The notes under the pieces are model-generated. The model did no database searches and was not told the DNA's origin. It saw nothing but the letters and a program-made list of their open reading frames with translations. From positions 14,508,001 to 14,572,000 of the forward strand of contig OZ316895.1 of the NCBI GenBank assembly GCA_973895155.1: a stretch of DNA of 64,000 bases, read 5' to 3'. Position numbers and translations under genes: made by a program. Shown in pieces: positions 57,541-64,000 of this stretch. Each line of letters begins with the position of its first letter. Positions within the stretch are counted from its first letter, which is position 1. The DNA comes from Marsupella aquatica. Taxonomy: Eukaryota; Marchantiophyta.

Positions 57541-59740
57541 CATCATGCCTTAAGTAAACGCAAAAACATGTGTCCAAAGTGTTTATGTCGCAACTAGTGG
57601 TTGGACAATGATGAGTATAGTGTCCCGCACACAATGGAGGGGTTCTCACCTCTATGTGGGGCCCCATGGCACTCTAGGGCCCACCTCCAGCCCCTAGCCC
57701 CAAAGTGGTCATTTGTGCTTCTGCTTAATGACTGCACAATGGACCCCTCAAATGACCACAAATCTAGTCATTTGACTTACATGACAGCCCATATGACAGA
57801 TTTAATAACCCTACTTGTAGTCATTGGTATTTATGACACCAATTTTTTCAGAAATGACCCAATGAAGATTACACTACCTCCTTGAGTGCCCCGTCACTAT
57901 TCATTTGCAAAATAGAATATTCCCCATCCAAACACCGGGACAAACGTGACACAATTACATGGAAGGATGACAGCCTTGCACTACTTCTTGCAGAGACAAA
58001 AAAAATGGCTTCATTTCCTTTTAGATAGGATGGTATGCATGCATCAATGGTGACACTTTTGGCAAATCACTCCAAAGTCGTATGACTTGGGAGTGATTTC
58101 CCCAAAGGTGCATCGTACCTTAAGTAAACGCAAAAACATGTGTCCAAAGTGTTTATGTCGCAACTAATGGTTGGACAATGATGAGTATAGTGTCTCGCAC
58201 GCAGTGGAGGGGTTCTCACCTCTATGTGGGGCCACATGGCACTCTAGGGCCCACCTCTAGCCCCTAGCCCCAAACTGGTCATTTGTGCTTTTGCTTAATG
58301 ACTACACAAGGGACCCCTCAACCCGCCCCTCAAATGACCACAACTATAGTCATTAGACTTATATGACTTCCCACATGACAGTTTTAATGACCTTACTTGT
58401 ACAGTCATTGGCATATATGATGGTCCATTGCTCACATATTACCCAATAAAGGCCCTAGTACCTCCAAAGAGAGCCTGCTTTAGATTCCTTGCAAGGTTGG
58501 AATATTCCTCTTCCCTAAACCGGCACTCACACCATACAGAGAAGCACAATTCCCCTGCCCATTCCATTGGTGCAGCACTACCTCTTGGAGAACCCAAAAA
58601 CAATTTGTATTTGCCTTTGGATGTGATGGTATGCATCCATGGTGATAGTTTTGGCAAATCACTCCAAAGTCGTACGACTTGGGAGTGATTTCTCCAAAGG
58701 TGCATCATGCCTTAAGTAAATGCAAAGACATGTGTTCAAATTGCTAATGCTGCAACTAGTGGTTGGACAATGATGAGTATAGTGTCCCGCACCAAGTGGA
58801 GGGGTTCTCACCTCTATGTAGGGCCCATGACACACTCGGGCCCACCTTAAGCTCGTAGACCAAAATGGTCATTTATGCTGGTCCATAATGACACCATGAG
58901 GGATGTCTTGAATGACAACTTATATCTAGTCATTTGGTCAAAATGACCTCTAATGTGACCACTGACATTACCCTTATTGTAGTCATTGGCATTCTTCAAT
59001 GACTCTACAATTATGACCGGTGTCTGGAATGACTATTGAGTATTTTAATCTTGATATCTCTTGGGTTCTTTAATGACTCTATAAGTAATCATTTATGCAA
59101 TAAGTCCATAATGACTGTATGTTATTGTAACCATTGATATATCGTGATTTTTAGATTGACCCTATATTTAGTCATTTATGCGACAAGTCCATAATGACAG
59201 TGTGTTGTCATAAACACTGATAATTTCTAATTTCAAGATTGACCCTAGAGTTAGTCATTTATGAGAGAAGTCCATAATGACGGTATTTTGTTGTAAACAC
59301 TGATATATTCTTATTTTGAGATTGACCCTAGATTTTGTCATTTAACACCGTTGGTTAAAATGACGGAAATACATTTTTGTCATTTATCACCGTTGTCCAA
59401 AATGACCCAAATAGATTTTTGGTCATTTCAATCATTGTCCAAAGTGACTATAATGGTGCTAAACACTGATTTATCATTGTTGTTATTTATTGTGTCATTT
59501 AGGACATGTGTCTAAATTGACCATTTTAGGAAAATTGTGTCATTTTGGTCGCATCAGTCATTACAGATATTATACAAAATGACGCAAAAGTTATCATTTT
59601 GTCATTTCAGTCTATTGGTCATTGTGGACAGTCATTCTCCCGTCATTCTTTTTGTGTCATTAGAAATTTTGGTCATTGATTCATTTCCGTCATTAGGTGA
59701 TTGGTCATAAAGGGCCCTGTTTTCTTCTAGTGATAGTTAA
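57541..59740. repeat. Tandem array, right part, ending in CACTA-like terminus
   Basis: The array resumes after the Copia insertion with anchor blocks at about 57589, 58159 and 58749 (spacing 570 and 590; removing the insertion, the unit containing it is about 561). From about 58900 the repeat unit dissolves into dense GTCATTT / AAATGAC words on both strands. It ends TTTTCTTCTAGTG (59727-59739), whose complement CACTAGAAGAAAACAG resembles the terminal repeat of plant CACTA (En/Spm) elements, with subterminal repeats as expected inside such an end. Confidence 0.7.
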
Positions 59741-61589
59741 GGCAAGTTTTTAATTACTTATAACACCATATATCAAATTGACCATGTGAAGTTTCATTTT
59801 AAATTAGTCTACCTCTTGTACCTCACAAATCAAAGAATCCAAAGATGTAACTTAAAAAAAAAGTAACCAAATTTTTTTATGTGGAAAAACTTGCTAAAAA
59901 CCAAATTATATGGCTTTTTTTCAGGATTTTTATTAACATTTTAAAAATCCTTTAATAAAGATTACAGCAAGTTTAGAAATATTTTTTAATCTTATGTGGG
60001 AAAAGAAGAAACCCAAAATTCATATAAGACTCAACTTTATCTCGAGTGTTAATTAATGTTTATTATAGCCAACCTTTTAGTCCATATAAGAATGTAGACC
60101 CCTGTCTATTATACAAGAGTTGCATACCCGGGGAGTCAACGGGCAGGTCAATGCATTGGTCTGGAGACCTGATTCTAATAATAGCTTTATGTTGCGTATT
60201 GCCATCTAGATGCACTCAAAAGTTTCTATTGAGGGCACTTTACAAGATAAAATGAGTAGTCATTTGGGTAAGTCACTTTCCTCAAAGCAATTGGCCAAAC
60301 CAGAATAACAAAATAAAATCAATATATGGCTATAGGAAAATGAAAATTAATCTGTGTGGAAGATCTACAATAAACAAAGTCAGCTAAAATTTAGGATGTG
60401 TTCTTTGTCATATTTCTAGTCAGACCACTTTTGGTCCAGCCCTAAATATTAGACCAAGAGTATCTGACACAGGCATAGAAAGCAACATATAAGTAAGGAT
60501 CGGTTGCACTCCAACTACTGAGGAACTAGGTAAAATTTGGTTGACCCGATTCTGTATAGTATCTACAATGAAGGGTCACAATGTGCGTTACAGTGTGTGC
60601 TCACTTGCACTTCAATCTCTCCCCTCCTAAGTATACCAGACACTCCAAAGGAGCAAAAAGTGCCAATTAAATCTTTACAAACCATCCCGGCCAGAGGTAG
60701 GAGACCCAATAACGATGAGAAAACAAGGGAAAAGCCCACTCGTATCAAAGAGCCAAAAAGCCCTCATTGCCTCACATTCCTCTGACTACACCTACACCCG
60801 CACCTACACTACAGAAACCTTCTTGTCTCTATTTTTTTCAAAGCTTTAAGAGAGAAAACCTTTGAGTTCACAAAGTAGATGACGACATGATGTAAAGTTT
60901 TCTAATATGGGATTCATCTGGCCTGTGGTTCTGATTGCTTTTTACTGTCAATAGAATACACATTCGGGTACAGTCAAAACCAAAACAAGTCAATAAAGTT
61001 TAAATGCACATTTGCTTTTTGAATTGCTTTGGTGTTAAATGCTGGAATATATATTTTCTCGATTATTTATCTTGTACACAACCAGAACTTTGTGATTTTT
61101 GTTGCATTGTGCCCCTGTCATTTTTTTTTGGTGTGCCTTGAATGCAGAAAGACCCATCCAACAGATAATCATTTTTTTTGGTGCCTTGAAAGCCGACCCA
61201 TCCAACAATAGAGGATAGATGTTTTGCTCCTGAGCATGCAATTTTATGTAGGGTAGTCACAAGAGGATGTTGGCTAGAAATCCAACAGGCACCAGACCAG
61301 GAGAGAGAGAGAGGGTTGAACCCAGGGCCCCAAACTAGATTAGCCATGGGCTGAGGAGAAACCATGACTCCCACCACTACACACCACCCACACTTACACA
61401 CACCTTTTGCACCTACCCGGGCACCTACTGCTTGCTAGTAGATTGGGGGAGATTGAAACTGGGACCTCTCGGTTCTAGGCTGATCCCCTGGCCAACTAAC
61501 CAAAAGTCTGGGCTCGTGTCATTTTCTCCACAAGGTGCCAGGTGGTCCTTACTACTTTCTAGGGGGACAAGTAACTATAAGTATCCTGG
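59741..61589. other. Intergenic, no gene recognised
   Basis: AT-rich with A- and T-runs near 59840-60000. A duplicated block (TTTTTTTTGGTG.CTTGAA...GACCCATCCAACA) occurs at about 61122 and 61172. A GAGAGAGAGA run lies at about 61301-61314. No frame carries a domain. Confidence 0.4.
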
Positions 61590-61733
61590 TGTTATGAGTC
61601 ATCTAGCCCCAGACTAGACTAGAGTCACTATACCATGGTTATACCTTAACCATACCTGTACACACATATATATAAAGCAGAACCGTGACCCTAATCAGTA
61701 TCTGATTCATTCTCAATTCATTCTCTCTTAACA
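61590..61733 (+). mobile_element. Possible short LTR with primer-binding-like site
   Basis: 144 bp starting TGTTATGAG and ending TCTTAACA, so the ends form a 5-bp inverted repeat (TGTTA/TAACA) as in LTRs. A TATA-like TATATATAAAG lies at about 61667-61677. Directly after it comes CGTTATCAGCACGA, a site resembling primer-binding sequences seen after some plant LTRs. No partner LTR or coding domain is present downstream, so this would be a truncated 5' end. Confidence 0.4.
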
Positions 61734-64000
61734 CGTTATCAGCACGACTCTCGGAGGCTGAGCACTTGAACCTTTTTTTAGGGATTCGACAAGTGACAAA
61801 AATTAGACACTTGAGGGAATCCCAAGACAAAATCCCTTCAAGGAAACCTTCATTTGAGAGTCCATGTCAACCTGGTGTTGGAAATTGATGGAGTATCCTC
61901 TGTGAGAAACTAACTCCCAAGAAATTAGAAGAAGCAAAATCAGAAGGAGAGGCTGACCAGACAAAGAGTCGAACCCCTGGATTGACCCTTGTGGGATCAT
62001 TAAAGCTTTAGAGGAATTGATTCTGAAATGCAAGATTGAAAGTACGCAGCATGATTTATGGAAGGAGGAGAAGAAACACTGCAGCGCAAAGTCCATAGAA
62101 AAACCAGGATAAAGCTTGGGCTGGAGGCCTCATTCACAATTGGAGGACTCAAAAGGAGTGTCACACCTGAATTTGTTACAAAATGATCGTTCTCAAGGAA
62201 AGTTCTTTGAGCATTGGGTTGATGATTTAGTTATTTGATATGTTTGACATAGAAACCACATCATAGCTTTATAATATTAAGTGACCCATATGTTTTTTGA
62301 AAGCTCTAAGGTTTCCTGTTTCCTCTCGCAAGATATTTGTCAGGACTGGTCACACAAAAAGTCACAATACTTGATCTCCCAAAAGGACTGCAAGTTTTAA
62401 TTTTTTTTCTAGTAACAAGTTTTGAGGGTATGCATAGGGAGACACTACATGATGTCCTATCAAAATGGAACCAAAAAAGTCATTAGTTTGAATTAGCAGG
62501 AAAGAAATGAACAGGAATTTAGGGCTCAGTTAGGGCCATTTCCGCCAGGACAACTTCAAAATTTTGTTTTTGAGATTTCTTTGCATTTCCAAGTACCCTA
62601 TAACATGATTAAGAATGTGATGAATCTATATGAAAATTTTGACTTTGTATGTAATCGCAAATACCAAATGGAAAGGATTCAGGAGTTCTCCCTAAAAGTC
62701 CTTCCCATTCCTTTCTCATACTCAAAGTCAGGACTATCGAAAGATCTGATCCGTTCATTTAAAATGTTTGTTTAATCGGGACGGTGTGGATGCAAGGTTC
62801 TTTGAATCCTTTCTAGTTCTAACAGTAACTCTACTATCCATGTCGTTTTCCACTACGGGGCCGGTGCTTCCCGCTTAGAGTTCCCTGCCAGCATTATCGG
62901 GATTCAAAGGGAGTCAATCTTTATTCTCGCTCTGTGTTATCCTCTGTGCGCTAGCATTAGCTGGTTTTAGAAGGAGTTGATTCACATTTCAATGGAGAAG
63001 GCCCTTGAGATAATGGACTGATTTCAATGTTGCCCGTTCAACGCTGCAAGTGAGGGGACAATGGCAGAACAAAATGGCCTGGTTGGAAGTTGAACAAAAC
63101 TGAGAGAGGGACTATCTCGACGTAGAAGCGAAGCGTCAATGGCAAAACTAAGGTGTACGTGCTGGTCAATGGCGGAGAACTATGTACAGAGAGCTCTCAT
63201 AGGACATTGAGCTGTTTTGGGAGAGGATCGAATTGAGGCAACGGAAATGGTAGGGCAGGCCACAATGCAGAGCCGCTACCCTCTCAAGGTAGGCTATACC
63301 TAAATGGGCTCACCATTCGTATTTATTTACTTCAACTGAAATTGCTCGAAAGTCATGGGAATTTTTGCTTGTATTATGTTTGCTTCAAGAATCTATACAA
63401 AAGTGGGCATTCTCTAGAGAGCATTCACGGATCAGAACTGTTGTAATGGTGTCCCTATGAGTTGCATGAAAATAAGTCACAAGCTTTGTCTTTTGGACTT
63501 GCATCCGAAGTTGTCCTTGCTTACAATCCAGACAGTCCAAGTTAACTGAAGAAATCTGCATTCGGGCAACGTCTAGGATAAGGAAAACTGCTACTATTCA
63601 AGGTTTAGGGTTATGGTAGATATTTTTAAAATGGATCGGAGGAAATTGACATACCATAGAGGTTCCAGGTAAGATAATGTTTGGAGCGGCTTGAAGCGAA
63701 GCGACTTTTGGCAAAGCGGAGTGCCTTTCTTTAAGCGGAGAGCCTTTCAGCGCCTTTAGTTGCAGCATGCGCATGGGGTGAAAGATTGCGTATCAAAATA
63801 ATACTAACCCAATGTTGAGAGTGCTATGTGCAATCAATAACTGGTGCCTCAGCTTGCCAGACTGTAGGTTCTCGACTACTAAAGGTGCCCAGTGCCATCA
63901 ACACACAATGATGTTGGACCATTTCCCTGCCCAATGAGCCGGTTGATCGCAGCTGTGCAACTGCTTACAGCCCACGACCTTAAATGTTGATCAGACGCCG
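61734..64000. other. Intergenic, no gene recognised
   Basis: No recognised domain in any frame. The purine-rich part at 63000-63300 and the GAAGCGAAGCG words (63127, 63692) are unexplained. The window ends without reaching another gene. Confidence 0.35.

Noticed and set aside
1-64000. CRISPR arrays, tRNA or rRNA genes
   Set aside because: No regularly spaced direct repeats with unique spacers were seen, and I found no tRNA cloverleaf with matching A and B boxes or rRNA sequence by reading.

Overview
The window is nuclear DNA of a land plant, probably a seed-free plant such as a moss. That placement is an inference: the protein-coding families are plant-like, intergenic DNA is AT-rich and full of decayed transposons, and the one long multi-exon gene has short introns. 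One interval, about 39.4-42.45 kb, does not belong to a plant. It carries gammaproteobacterial genes and ends at a 100-N gap, so it looks like contamination or a chimeric contig end.

Layout. 1-3.9 kb: no gene, a few short tandem repeats. 3.9-5.2 kb: intact F-box/kelch gene (minus), with a CT-rich leader to about 6.0 kb. 6.05-7.56 kb: GC-rich composite repeat. 7.6-10.96 kb: AT-rich, no gene. 10.97-11.29 kb: a solo Copia LTR. 12.3-15.7 kb: a protein-kinase-like gene and a coiled-coil/RING-like gene (plus). 15.9-18.7 kb: a broken BED/DUF659 hAT transposase (minus). 18.7-26.2 kb: repeats, including a second member of the GC-rich family. 26.5-27.8 kb: intact, intronless biotin synthase (minus), with decayed copies of its own C-terminal end lying downstream.

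30.05-38.85 kb: a multi-exon gene on the minus strand, reassembled here by eye from about 20 exons. It encodes an alpha-kleisin of the meiotic REC8/SYN1 type. Both the N-terminal SMC3-binding domain and the C-terminal winged-helix end are recognisable, and splice phases agree across nearly all the junctions read. This is the most important host gene in the window, and no single open frame shows it.

39.4-42.45 kb: bacterial receiver-TPR regulator, histidine kinase and the start of cmoA, with several frameshifts. After the gap, 42.5-47.6 kb holds a diverged tandem duplication, a fragment of anthranilate phosphoribosyltransferase and a 2-oxoglutarate dioxygenase pseudogene.

48.0-59.7 kb: a tandem array of units about 560-680 bp long. 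Many units carry a 34-bp hairpin, and the array ends at a CACTA-like terminus. A 5.9-kb Ty1/Copia element with matching 5-bp target duplications is inserted in the array; its polyprotein is broken and the reverse-transcriptase YVDD core is deleted. 59.7-64 kb: repeats, one possible short LTR with a primer-binding-like site, and no gene I can support.

The host genes seem functionally unrelated: protein turnover (F-box), biotin synthesis and meiotic cohesion. I found no convincing new multi-gene system. The best leads are the kinase/RING pair, the hairpin satellite, the C-terminal repeats beside biotin synthase, and the bacterial chimera.
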